NCBI RefSeq assembly: GCF_003065605.1
Contig: NZ_CP026952.1
Location: 3,224,001-3,288,000 of the forward strand
Direction: 5' to 3'
Length of the DNA stretch: 64,000 nucleotides
Source of the DNA: Aeromicrobium chenweiae
GTDB taxonomy: Bacteria > Actinomycetota > Actinomycetes > Propionibacteriales > Nocardioidaceae
The number at the start of each line of letters is the position of its first letter. Position 1 is the first letter of the stretch. The notes beneath the pieces were generated by a model. The model saw only the letters and a list, made by a program, of their open reading frames with translations, was not told where the DNA came from and searched no databases. Made by a program: the position numbers and the translations under genes. This document shows, piece after piece, positions 17,607 to 25,270 of the stretch.

Positions 17607-18707
17607 ATGATCGGCCGTCGCTCCCACGACGACGCCCAGTCCTTCGACGAGGCCTGGAACGGTGCCGCGCCCCGGGACCAGCACATCGCCGATCTCGTGG
17701 CGTTCGCCGAGGACCTCTGTGCAGCGGCCGCGATCGAGCCGTCGGCCCGGTTCCGGTCCGACCTCCGCGCGCAGCTGATGACCGAGGCCGCGACCGTGCT
17801 CAAGCCGCTGCCGCCGGCCGACCGCCGTCCTGCTGCCACGCCGTCGTCCGCCGGACCCCGCCGGCCGCGGCGCCGGCTCGTGGGCCTCACCGCAACGCTC
17901 GTCACCTCTGCCGGGGCGGTCGGTCTCGTCGCGTCCAGCGCGTCCGCACTTCCCGGCGAGACGCTCTACCCGGTCAAGCGCACCGTCGAGTCCGTCGAGC
18001 TCACGACGTTGCACCGCGACGACGCCTCACGCGGCGCGTTCCAGCTCGGCCAGGCCAAGGAACGCCTCACCGAGGCCCGTTCGCTGAGCGGCAAGGGCGC
18101 CTCGGACAAGCTCATCGCCGAGACGCTCGACGACTTCTCGTCAGCCGCGTCCGACGGGTCGTCCCGCCTGTTCACCGACTACACCGACCGCGGCAAGAAG
18201 ACGTCGGTGCGCCAGGTCAACGACTTCGCCGCCGCCGCGAGCAAGGACCTCTCCCAGCTCTCGTCCGACCTGCCCGACGGCGCTGGGGACTCCTTCGTCG
18301 CCGCGACCCGTGCGGTCCGGCGGCTCGCCACCCAGGCGTCCTCGCTGTGCTCCAGCTGCGGGGGCGCCGACGTGGACGACCTCGTGTCTGCCGTGACCGG
18401 CGCGGCCAGGAAGAACCCCGCGGCCCCCAAGGCCAAGGCGGCGAAGGACACGGCGGACCCCGCTCCGAAGCCTGCCGCGACCCAGCGTCCCGCCGCAGCA
18501 CCGGACGACACGGGCACAGGCACGGCGGACAGCGCCCCGACACCGCGTCCCGCGGCGTCCCCCACGCCACCGCGGCCCACCAGGACCCCGTCCCTGTCCG
18601 ACGTCACCGACCCGCTGCTGGGCGGACTGCTCGGCGACGAGGAGCAGGAGGGCCTGGTGCCGGGACTGCTGAACGGGCTGCTCGGGGGCGGACGCGGGCG
18701 CGAGTAG
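17607..18707 (+). CDS. DUF5667 membrane protein, probable partner of the ECF sigma factor
   Basis: 366-residue protein. A cytoplasmic N-terminal region of about 90 residues (DQHIADLVAFAEDLCAAA, FRSDLRAQLMTEA) is followed by one membrane segment (about 92-115, LVGLTATLVTSAGAVGLVAS). The external DUF5667 signature follows (LPGETLYPVKRTVESVELT). A predicted helical domain runs to about 260, then a Pro/Ala/Thr-rich disordered tail. This topology and its position suit a membrane-bound anti-sigma factor, like RsbN of BldN in Streptomyces, but no anti-sigma motif can be pointed out. It converges with the acyltransferase gene. Confidence 0.7.
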   Translation: MIGRRSHDDAQSFDEAWNGAAPRDQHIADLVAFAEDLCAAAAIEPSARFRSDLRAQLMTEAATVLKPLPPADRRPAATPSSAGPRRPRRRLVGLTATLVTSAGAVGLVASSASALPGETLYPVKRTVESVELTTLHRDDASRGAFQLGQAKERLTEARSLSGKGASDKLIAETLDDFSSAASDGSSRLFTDYTDRGKKTSVRQVNDFAAAASKDLSQLSSDLPDGAGDSFVAATRAVRRLATQASSLCSSCGGADVDDLVSAVTGAARKNPAAPKAKAAKDTADPAPKPAATQRPAAAPDDTGTGTADSAPTPRPAASPTPPRPTRTPSLSDVTDPLLGGLLGDEEQEGLVPGLLNGLLGGGRGRE

Positions 18708-18827
18708 CCGCTTTCGCGGCGCCTGGGTCGGGTTGCGGCTCGTGGTCGCTCGAGCCTTTTGGCTCGCTGTGCCTCGCTGCTGACGCCTTCGGCGTGAACG
18801 CTCACGGTCGCTTCGCTCCCTGGCATT
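18708..18827. repeat. Gene-free G+C-rich stretch with short inverted repeats
   Basis: Between convergent genes. It holds imperfect palindromes such as GAGCCTTTTGGCTC and ACGCCTTCGGCGT and shares the CGCTCACG/TCGCTTCGCTC vocabulary of the repeats at 58971-59139. I see no gene in it. Confidence 0.5.
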
Positions 18828-18863
18828 CTGAGACGCGACGGCGCAGAGCGCCGTCGGTCTCAG
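18828..18863. terminator. Bidirectional terminator hairpin
   Basis: CTGAGAC-CGACGGCGC pairs with GCGCCGTCG-GTCTCAG around an AGA loop: 16 base pairs with one bulged G. It sits between two convergent genes and overlaps the end of the acyltransferase gene. No T-tract is present, as is common in high-G+C organisms. Confidence 0.75.
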
Positions 18864-20119
18864 AAGAACGCGTTGCCGCGGTCCACCAGCAGCTTGTAGA
18901 GCGTCTGCTGGATCGTCTCCCGCACCTGGTCCGTGACGTTGAACAGCAGCATCGGGTCGTCCGCCGCCTCGGGCTCGTACGCGTCGGTGCGGATCGGCTC
19001 GCCGAACTCGATGATCCACTTGCTCGGCAGCGGGATCAGCCCGAGCGGACCCAGCAACGGGAAGAACGGCGTGATCGGCAGGTACGGCAGCCCGAGCAGG
19101 CGGGCGAGGGACGGGACGTTGCCCACCAACGGGTAGATCTCCTCGGCACCCACGATCGAGACCGGGACGATCGGCACGCCCGCGCGCATCGCGGACGAGA
19201 CGAATCCGCCGCGACCGAAGCGCTGCAGCTTGTAGCGCTCGGCGAACGGCTTGCCGATGCCCTTGAAGCCCTCGGGCCAGACACCGGCGAGGTGCCCGCC
19301 CGTGAGCAGACGCTCTGCGTCCTCCTGGCAGGCCAGGGTCGCGCCGACCTTGCGGGCCACCTGGCCCACCCCCGGCAGCGCGAACACGAGGTCCGCGCCG
19401 AGCGGACGCAGGTCGCGCTGGGCGTACTTCTTGACCGCGTAGCCCGTGATCAGGCCGTCGAGGGGAACGGTGCCCGAGTGGTTCGCGACCAGCAGCGCAC
19501 CACCCTCCTCGGGGATGTTCTCGACACCGCGCACCTCGAGGCGGAACCACTTCTCGGCCAGGGGCTCGATCGCGGCGGCCAGGACCTCGGCGATCTGCGG
19601 GTCGAAGCCGAACTCGTCGACCTCGTAGTCACCGCTCAGGCGCTTGCGGATCGTCGCGAGCAGGGTCGCGACGCGCACCTCCCAGTCGCTGCCGAGGACG
19701 CGCTGGGCGGCCTCGATGACCGCCACGAAGATCTCGTCGAGCGGGATGCCCGCCGGCTGGGGTGCCGCGCCGGCGGTGCGGGTGCGGCGGGCGGCCTCCT
19801 CGGCTGCTGCGGCCGCGGCTGCGGCGGCGTCCTCGTCGGTGACCGCACGCAGGTGCGGCTTGCCGCTCGGGGGTGCTGTCGGCGTCACGGGCGACTCGGG
19901 AGCGGTCGCCGTCGGGGCGGTGGGGTCCTTCGGGGCTGCAGATGCCTTCGGGGGCGTCGGTGTGCCCTTCGCGGCAGCCGGCGCCTTCTTCTTCGCGGCG
20001 GGCTTGCGCGGCGCGGCGGCGCCACCGGCCAGCGAGCGCGCGGCCGCCGACGGGGACGTCTCGCGGTTGCCGCGGCCCGGCGTGCCACCGGATCCGATCG
20101 TCTTGCGCTCGTCCTTCAT
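18860..20119 (-). CDS. 1-acyl-glycerol-3-phosphate-type acyltransferase
   Basis: Lysophospholipid acyltransferase family (PlsC-like) protein of 419 residues. The catalytic HX4D motif is NHSGTVPLD near residue 215, with the substrate motif GVWPEGFKGIGKPF further on and the hydrophobic block VPIVPVSIVGAEEIYPLVG. The first 125 residues are a low-complexity Ala/Pro/Lys region, probably disordered, that ends in an Ala run followed by EEAARR. It corresponds to Rv0502 in gene order. The start overlaps the stop of the SDR gene by ATGA. Acyl donor and acceptor are unknown. Confidence 0.85.
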   Translation of the reverse strand: MKDERKTIGSGGTPGRGNRETSPSAAARSLAGGAAAPRKPAAKKKAPAAAKGTPTPPKASAAPKDPTAPTATAPESPVTPTAPPSGKPHLRAVTDEDAAAAAAAAAEEAARRTRTAGAAPQPAGIPLDEIFVAVIEAAQRVLGSDWEVRVATLLATIRKRLSGDYEVDEFGFDPQIAEVLAAAIEPLAEKWFRLEVRGVENIPEEGGALLVANHSGTVPLDGLITGYAVKKYAQRDLRPLGADLVFALPGVGQVARKVGATLACQEDAERLLTGGHLAGVWPEGFKGIGKPFAERYKLQRFGRGGFVSSAMRAGVPIVPVSIVGAEEIYPLVGNVPSLARLLGLPYLPITPFFPLLGPLGLIPLPSKWIIEFGEPIRTDAYEPEAADDPMLLFNVTDQVRETIQQTLYKLLVDRGNAFF

Positions 20120-21099
20120 GACCGCCCTCCCACCGTGGCCAGGAATCCCGGTCGCACCGAGGACCGGAAGTCGTCGAAGGTCTCCTCGGACGTGCGGGCG
20201 AGCTCGTAGCCGAAGATGTCGCGCAGGGCCGCGGTGTCGACGACCCGGCCGAACGTCAGGAGCCGGTGCAGGTCGGGCGGGATGTCGGACCCCATCGCCC
20301 GGATGACCCGGCGAGCGGCCATCGCGAAGCCGATCGGGGGCAGCGGGACGAGCGGCTTGCCCATGCGGCGCGCGGCCTGACTGAGCAGGACGACGCCCTC
20401 CCCGGCGGCGTTGAACGTGCCGGGGCGGTCGTGGACCACCGCCTGCGTGAGGATCTCCAGCGCGTCCTGCAGGCTCAGGAACTGCAGACGGGGATCGAAC
20501 CCGAGCACCGACGGCAGCACCGGATTCGAGAAGTAGTTGCGCAGCGGCGTGTTGACGTCGGGGTGCAGCACCTGGGCGGCACGGATCGTCGTGATGATGA
20601 CCTCGGGCCGTCGACGCGAGAACCCGCGGACGTACGACTCCACCTCGACGATGTCCTTGGGGAAGCCGGTCCGCACGCCGTTGCGGGCGAGCAGCGACTC
20701 GGTGAACATCGCCGGGTCGCGGGGCGAGGACCCGTAGACCGCGGTCGAGGAGCCGAGCACGAGCTTGTTCACCCGGGTCGAGCGCTGGCAGGCAGCCAGC
20801 AGCTGCATCGTGCCGATGACGTTGAGCTCCTTGGCGCCGCCGCCGCGGCCGCGCTGGGGCGGGTTGACGTCCAGGTGCACCACGGTGTCGACGTCGTCGA
20901 CCGCGATGACCTTGCCCACGACGGGGGTGCGGATGTCGGCGCGGACGAACTTCACGCCGCCGAGATCGGCGTCGGGCAGGATCGTGTCGATCCCGACGAC
21001 GCGTTCGATGCCGGCGTCCTCGCCGAGGTCAGCGAGCCGTCGCGCGAATTTCGACGCGAACGAGCCCGCCACACCCGTGACAAGGACGACCCGGCTCAT
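20116..21099 (-). CDS. NAD-dependent epimerase/dehydratase-like protein (extended SDR)
   Basis: 327-residue Rossmann-fold protein, the counterpart of Rv0501 (named galE2). The nucleotide motif is degenerate: VTGVAGSFASKFA has TGVAGS but lacks the third glycine of TGxxGxxG. The expected YxxxK catalytic pair is not visible: the matching region reads GFPKDIVEVESY. Structural blocks of the family remain (VVHLDVNPP, VLGSSTAVYGSS). It may bind a nucleotide without being a classical epimerase. The substrate is unknown. The short bS22 gene ends upstream of it with 6 bases between. Confidence 0.75.
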   Translation of the reverse strand: MSRVVLVTGVAGSFASKFARRLADLGEDAGIERVVGIDTILPDADLGGVKFVRADIRTPVVGKVIAVDDVDTVVHLDVNPPQRGRGGGAKELNVIGTMQLLAACQRSTRVNKLVLGSSTAVYGSSPRDPAMFTESLLARNGVRTGFPKDIVEVESYVRGFSRRRPEVIITTIRAAQVLHPDVNTPLRNYFSNPVLPSVLGFDPRLQFLSLQDALEILTQAVVHDRPGTFNAAGEGVVLLSQAARRMGKPLVPLPPIGFAMAARRVIRAMGSDIPPDLHRLLTFGRVVDTAALRDIFGYELARTSEETFDDFRSSVRPGFLATVGGRS

Positions 21100-21105
21100 C
21101 TGGCT

Positions 21106-21207
21106 TTACTTGCCCAGACGACGACGCTGCACTCGTGTGCGCTTGAGCATCTTGCGGTGCTTCTTCTTCGACATCCGCTTACGACGCTTCTTGATGACTG
21201 AACCCAC
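21106..21207 (-). CDS. Small ribosomal subunit protein bS22 (AURKAIP1/COX24 family)
   Basis: 33-residue, very basic peptide ([20 protein letters not shown], then [13 protein letters not shown]) encoded from a GTG start. It is almost identical to the mycobacterial bS22 that binds the small subunit near the decoding region. It lies between the HTH gene and the SDR gene exactly as Rv0500B does. It is too short for most gene finders. Confidence 0.92.
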   Translation of the reverse strand: MGSVIKKRRKRMSKKKHRKMLKRTRVQRRRLGK

Positions 21208-21404
21208 GGGTCACTTCACTTCTCGTCTGGCCACGCGTACGTGGCTGGTGTGCACTTGAGACTGGTCGCCATCGCGGGACCCACGGCGAAACACCCGCCC
21301 TGCGCCCCCGGTGATGGCTGCACCTCAGCGTACACGTCTGCTGCGTCCGGCATCTCTGGCGACCGGGGACATGGACGGGGCGAGCACCGGTGGGACGTGC
21401 CGGA

Positions 21405-21590
21405 TCAGCCGGCCTGGAAGTAGGACTTGCCCAGGAACTGCTGGACGGCGTGCTCGGGCACGCGGAAGGAGCGTCCCACGCGGACGGCCTCGAGCTCGCC
21501 GGAGTGGACGAGACGGTAGACCGTCATCTTCGAGACGCGCATCTGACTTGCCACTTCGGCGACGGTCAAGAACGTCGGTCCGGGTGCCAT
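21405..21590 (-). CDS. MerR/excisionase-type helix-turn-helix DNA-binding protein
   Basis: 61-residue single-domain protein: FLTVAEVASQMRVSKMTVYR is the helix-turn-helix, followed by the wing RLVHSGELEAVRVGRSFRVPEHAV. It is very close to Rv0500A and related to the BldC family of small DNA-binding proteins. The ATG has AGGTGG close upstream. The DNA targets are unknown. The 197-base stretch between it and bS22 holds no other gene that I can see. A long hairpin lies in its 5' leader. Confidence 0.88.
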   Translation of the reverse strand: MAPGPTFLTVAEVASQMRVSKMTVYRLVHSGELEAVRVGRSFRVPEHAVQQFLGKSYFQAG

Positions 21591-21611
21591 GTCACCACCT
21601 GCTTCCTGAGG

Positions 21612-21659
21612 GGCACGCGCGCTCTCTGGCTTCCCCACCAGAGAAACAGCGCGCGTGCC
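21612..21659. terminator. Long imperfect hairpin between acuC and the HTH gene
   Basis: GGCACGCGCGCT-CTCTGG pairs with CCAGAG-AGCGCGCGTGCC: 18 base pairs broken by a four-base bulge (AAAC) on one arm, with an 8-nt loop. It is downstream of acuC and just upstream of the HTH gene's ribosome binding site, both on the minus strand. It may end the acuC transcript or act as a leader structure for the HTH gene. Confidence 0.65.
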
Positions 21660-21745
21660 TTGGTTGAGCGTAGTGCCTCGTGAGGCCGCAGCGACAGTAG
21701 TTGTCGAAAATCCCCACAGGTGGGACGAATTCGCCGATTTCGCGG

Positions 21746-22942
21746 TCAGGGCAGGTAGTCGAGGCCGTTCAGGGGGAACGACGCCTCGCGGGTCGCGTGG
21801 ATCGATCGGTCGAGCCAGCTGGCGGGGTCGTACCCCTCCTCCCAGGCGCGGTACGCGACGGTGCGGCCGTCCGTCATGCGCTGCGGTCCGGGCATGCCGC
21901 GCAGGTGCTCGATGCGCTCGCGCCACTTCTCCGGCGTCAGCGCTCCGGGGTCGAGCGGGTGGCCGGCGACGATCGCGAGCAGGTGGGCCCAGGCACGCGG
22001 CACGACGTCCATCACGGCGTACCCGCCGCCACCGGTGGCGACCCACTTGCCGTCGCAGACCTCCTCGGCCAAGTCCTTCACCGCGAGGTAGGACGCGCGC
22101 TGCCCGTCGACGCTCAGCATGAGGTTGGTCAGCGGATCGTCCATGTGGGAGTCGCAGCCGTGCTGCGTCACGAGGATGTCCGGCGCGAACTCGCGGATCA
22201 GCGGCGGCACGACCGCGTGGAACGCCCGCAGCCAGCCGGCGTCCGAGGTGCCGGGCGGCAGCGGGACGTTCACCGCTGATCCCTCGGCGCCCTCTCCCCC
22301 GGTCTCGCTGGAGAACCCCGTGCCGGGGAACAGCGACTGCGGCCCCTCGTGGATCGAGATCGTCAGGACGCGCGGGTCGTTCCAGAACATCTTCTGGACG
22401 CCGTCGCCGTGGTGCGCGTCGACGTCGATGTAGGCGACCTTCTCGGCGCCGTTGTCGAGGAGCCAGCGGATCGCGAGCGCGACGTCGTTGTAGATGCAGA
22501 AGCCGCTCGCGTTGCCGGGCATCGCGTGGTGCAGGCCCCCGCTGATGTTGACCGCGCGGGGTGCCGCTCCGGTCCAGACGCGGCGGGCGGCCTGGACGCT
22601 CGCACCGGCGATCAGCGCGCTGGCCTCGTGCATGTGCGCGAAGACCGGGTTGTCGTCCGATCCCAGTCCGATCGTGAGATCGCTGTAGACGGGGTGGTCG
22701 CTCAGCTTCTTCACGCGCTCGATGTACGACGGCGTGTGGACCAGCGCGAGCTCGTCCTCGGTCGCGGGACGGGCGTCGACCACGTCGAGGCCTTCGACGA
22801 TGCCGAGCTCGCGGGCCAGGTCCATGGTCAGCTCGATGCGGACCGGCGCCATCGGGTGCGACTGGCCGAAGTTGTACTCGGTCAGGTGCTCGTCGAAGAC
22901 GACGCAGGCACGATCCGCTGCCAGCTCTGTGCGCTCACTCAC
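21746..22942 (-). CDS. AcuC-type deacetylase (class I histone-deacetylase family)
   Basis: 398-residue zinc amidohydrolase of the arginase/deacetylase fold. Motifs seen in order: NISGGLHHAMPGNASGFCIYND (catalytic His pair), AYIDVDAHHGDGVQ (zinc Asp and His), ILVTQHGCDSHMDDPLTN (second zinc Asp) and GGGGYAVMDVVPRAW. Bacterial relatives (AcuC) remove acetyl groups from protein lysines, for example of acetyl-CoA synthetase. No cognate acetyltransferase or acetyl-CoA synthetase lies nearby. It starts 9 bases after proC on the same strand. Confidence 0.9.
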   Translation of the reverse strand: MSERTELAADRACVVFDEHLTEYNFGQSHPMAPVRIELTMDLARELGIVEGLDVVDARPATEDELALVHTPSYIERVKKLSDHPVYSDLTIGLGSDDNPVFAHMHEASALIAGASVQAARRVWTGAAPRAVNISGGLHHAMPGNASGFCIYNDVALAIRWLLDNGAEKVAYIDVDAHHGDGVQKMFWNDPRVLTISIHEGPQSLFPGTGFSSETGGEGAEGSAVNVPLPPGTSDAGWLRAFHAVVPPLIREFAPDILVTQHGCDSHMDDPLTNLMLSVDGQRASYLAVKDLAEEVCDGKWVATGGGGYAVMDVVPRAWAHLLAIVAGHPLDPGALTPEKWRERIEHLRGMPGPQRMTDGRTVAYRAWEEGYDPASWLDRSIHATREASFPLNGLDYLP

Positions 22943-22951
22943 ACCGTGAGC

Positions 22952-23758
22952 CTATGCCGGACCGGAGAGCTCGGCCGAGCGGGCCGCCGCAGCAGCCACT
23001 CCGGCCACCAAGCCGTCCTTCACACCGGCCTCATCGAACGTGGTGATCGCGGCGTGGGTCGTGCCGTTCGGCGAGGTCACCCGGCGGCGCAGCTCCTGCG
23101 CGCTCTCGTCGGACTCCGCGAGCAGCTTCGCGGCGCCGACCAGGGTCTGGGCGGCGAGGGTGCGGGCGGTGTCCTCGTCGAGGCCCTCCGCGACGCCGCC
23201 GGCGATCATCGCCTCGGCGAGGTAGAAGACGTACGCCGGACCGGAGCCGGACACGGCGGTCACCGCGTCCTGGCGGCTCTCGTCGACGACGACGACCCGG
23301 CCTCCGGACTCCAGCAGCCCCACGACGGCGGCGAGCTGCTCGTCGGAGACCCCGGGTCCCGCCGAGACGCCGAACATGCCCTCGCCGACGAGGGCCGGGG
23401 TGTTGGGCATCGCCCGCACGACCGCGACCCCGTCCGGCAGGGCGGCGGCGACCGTCGCGATGCGGATGCCGGCCGCCAGCGAGACGACCGTGGCGCCGGG
23501 CCGCACCGAGTCGGCGATCTCGGCGAGCACCGGTTCCACGTCCTGGGGCTTGACCACGACGAGGATGACGTCGGCTGCCGCGGACGCCTCCGCGTTGCCG
23601 GTCACCTCGACGCCGTGCTTCTCGCGCAGCTCAGCCGCGCGCTCGTCGCGCTTCTCGCTGATGACGACGTCGCCGGTCGGGTGGCCGGAGGAGAGGATCG
23701 CCGACAGGAGGGTCTCGCCCATCACGCCGGCGCCGAGGATCGCGATCCGCTGAGTCAT
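22952..23758 (-). CDS. proC: Pyrroline-5-carboxylate reductase
   Basis: Last step of proline synthesis: reduces pyrroline-5-carboxylate with NAD(P)H. The 268-residue protein has the Rossmann motif ILGAGVMGETLLSA, the AMPNTPALVGEGM block and the C-terminal signature AVSGSGPAYVFYLAEAM. I prefer MTQRIAIL over the ATG three codons upstream because a -10 hexamer sits 7 bases before it. It is divergent from the SBF-like transporter gene and shares a palindromic promoter core with it. Confidence 0.95.
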   Translation of the reverse strand: MTQRIAILGAGVMGETLLSAILSSGHPTGDVVISEKRDERAAELREKHGVEVTGNAEASAAADVILVVVKPQDVEPVLAEIADSVRPGATVVSLAAGIRIATVAAALPDGVAVVRAMPNTPALVGEGMFGVSAGPGVSDEQLAAVVGLLESGGRVVVVDESRQDAVTAVSGSGPAYVFYLAEAMIAGGVAEGLDEDTARTLAAQTLVGAAKLLAESDESAQELRRRVTSPNGTTHAAITTFDEAGVKDGLVAGVAAAAARSAELSGPA

Positions 23759-23765
23759 GGCCCTC

Positions 23766-23775
23766 ACACTAGTGT
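23766..23775. promoter_or_regulatory. Palindromic divergent -10 core shared by proC and the transporter
   Basis: ACACTAGTGT is a perfect palindrome. Read on the plus strand, TAGTGT (23770-23775) lies 6 bases before the GTG at 23782. Read on the minus strand, TAGTGT (23771-23766) lies 7 bases before the ATG ending at 23758. Two polymerases could not occupy it at once. Confidence 0.55.
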
Positions 23776-23781
23776 CGGGTC

Positions 23782-24741
23782 GTGCGCCAACGTCTCGACC
23801 CGTTCATCGTGGCGCTGATCACCACCGCGCTGATCGCCTCGTTCCTCCCGGTCACCGGCCAGCCCCTCGAGGTCCTCAAGTGGGTCTCGGTCGGGGCGAT
23901 CGGGCTGTTGTTCTTCCTGTACGGCGCGCGGCTGTCCACGGCCGAGACGCTGGCCGGCCTGGGGAACTGGCGCCTGCACACCGTGGTCCTGTCGGCGACG
24001 TTCATCGTGTTCCCGCTCCTGGGGCTCGCGACGCAGCTGCTCGACGGCAACCTGCTGAAGCCCTCGCTGGTCAGCGGTGTGCTGCTGCTCTGCCTCGTCC
24101 CGTCGACCGTGCAGTCGTGCGTCGTCTACACCGGGATCGCGGGCGGCAACGTCGCCGGAGCGGTCGTGAGCGCCTCGTTGTCGAACATCCTGGGCGTGTT
24201 CCTGACCCCCGCGCTGGTGGCGCTGCTGATGACGTCCGACGCCTCGGTCGACACCGGGTCGATCGTCCGCATCGTGCTGCAGATCCTCGCCCCGTTCGTG
24301 CTGGGCCAGCTGATGCGTCCGGTCGTGGGCGGTTTCGTCCGGCGGCACGACACCCGGCTGCAGCTCTACGACCGGTCGAGCATCGTGCTGGTCGTGTTCG
24401 TGGCGTTCAGCGAGGGAGCCGAGGCGCACATCTGGTCCTCGCTGAGCGTGTGGTCCGTCCTGGCGGTGGCACTCGTGTGCGCATGCCTGCTCGCGGTGGG
24501 CATGGGGTGGGCGGTGGCGATCGGTCGCTGGTCCGGCCTGGCGCGGGGGGACCGGGTGGCGGTGCTGTTCTGCGCCTCCAACAAGTCGCTCGCGAGTGGC
24601 CTGCCCATCGCGACGGTGCTGTTCGCCGGCGGCAACGTGGCCCTGATCGTCCTGCCCCTGATGCTCTACCACCAGATGCAGATCATCACCGGGGCCGTCC
24701 TCGCCAAGCGGCTCGCGCCTCCCGCGGTGGCGGTGCGCTAG
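23782..24741 (+). CDS. SBF-like (bile acid:sodium symporter family) membrane transporter
   Basis: 319-residue membrane protein with about ten hydrophobic segments. The blocks GLLFFLYGARLSTAETL, LLCLVPSTVQSCVVYT and ASLSNILGVFLTPALVALL match the SBF-like branch (YfeH/Rch1) of the bile acid/sodium symporter superfamily. FCASNKSLASGLPIA near the end is also characteristic. The transported substrate is not known for this branch in bacteria. Yeast Rch1 affects calcium uptake. The GTG start is supported by a -10 element 6 bases upstream and has no ribosome binding site. A 22-base gap separates it from the convergent LysE-type gene. Confidence 0.85.
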   Translation: MRQRLDPFIVALITTALIASFLPVTGQPLEVLKWVSVGAIGLLFFLYGARLSTAETLAGLGNWRLHTVVLSATFIVFPLLGLATQLLDGNLLKPSLVSGVLLLCLVPSTVQSCVVYTGIAGGNVAGAVVSASLSNILGVFLTPALVALLMTSDASVDTGSIVRIVLQILAPFVLGQLMRPVVGGFVRRHDTRLQLYDRSSIVLVVFVAFSEGAEAHIWSSLSVWSVLAVALVCACLLAVGMGWAVAIGRWSGLARGDRVAVLFCASNKSLASGLPIATVLFAGGNVALIVLPLMLYHQMQIITGAVLAKRLAPPAVAVR

Positions 24742-24763
24742 TCGCCCGTCCGTCCGAGAGGCG

Positions 24764-25240
24764 TCAGCCGTGGTCGCCGGTCACCGCCAAGCCGACGCCG
24801 AGCCCGATCATCGACGTGCCGCCGACGACGCCCAGCGCGGCACCGCGACGGGGAGAGGCGCTGAACCACGACCGCAGCTGGCTCGCGACGACCGCCCAGG
24901 CCAGCACCGGCGGCGCCTGCTCGTCGGCCTCCCGCACGACGAACGCCGAGCGGTGCCGGACCGCCTGGACGCCCAGCCAGACGAGGTACGCCGCACCGGC
25001 GAGCTTCAAGGCCGTGAACACGATGATCGACTCCTGCACGACCGCGCCCAGGCCCAGCGCGACCAGCACGACGACGACCAGGAGGCCGAGGGTGTTGCCC
25101 GCGACGGTCGCGAGCGCGACCCCACGGCCGTACGCGAGCGCGCGGCCGATCACGAAGACGACGCTCGGCCCCGGGATCGCGATCAGGACGAGCGCCGCGA
25201 GCCCGAACGCCAGGAGCTGGTCGAGGGTGATCACCCCCAC
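24764..25240 (-). CDS. LysE-family exporter, internally shortened
   Basis: The N-terminal part (LLAFGLAALVLIAIPGPSVVFV, then a second and third membrane segment ending in AYLVWLGVQAVRHR) is typical of LysE/RhtB amino-acid exporters. The end (AWAVVASQLRSWFSASPRRG, then a last hydrophobic segment) matches the family C-terminus. The protein has only 158 residues against roughly 205-210 for the family: the block that normally carries the NPK motif and LPQFVD-type helix is missing between SAFVVREADEQA and PPVLAWAVVA. The frame is intact across the join, so this looks like an in-frame deletion of about 50 codons. Transport activity is doubtful. Confidence 0.7.
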   Translation of the reverse strand: MGVITLDQLLAFGLAALVLIAIPGPSVVFVIGRALAYGRGVALATVAGNTLGLLVVVVLVALGLGAVVQESIIVFTALKLAGAAYLVWLGVQAVRHRSAFVVREADEQAPPVLAWAVVASQLRSWFSASPRRGAALGVVGGTSMIGLGVGLAVTGDHG

Positions 25241-25270
25241 ATCGTAGGACCGGCCCGGGGCCCCGGGGGC

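Noticed and set aside
17567..20209. An 880-codon plus-strand open frame over the DUF5667 and acyltransferase genes
   Set aside because: Long open frames on the wrong strand or in the wrong frame are expected at this G+C content. The translation has no family motifs, while the overlapped genes do.
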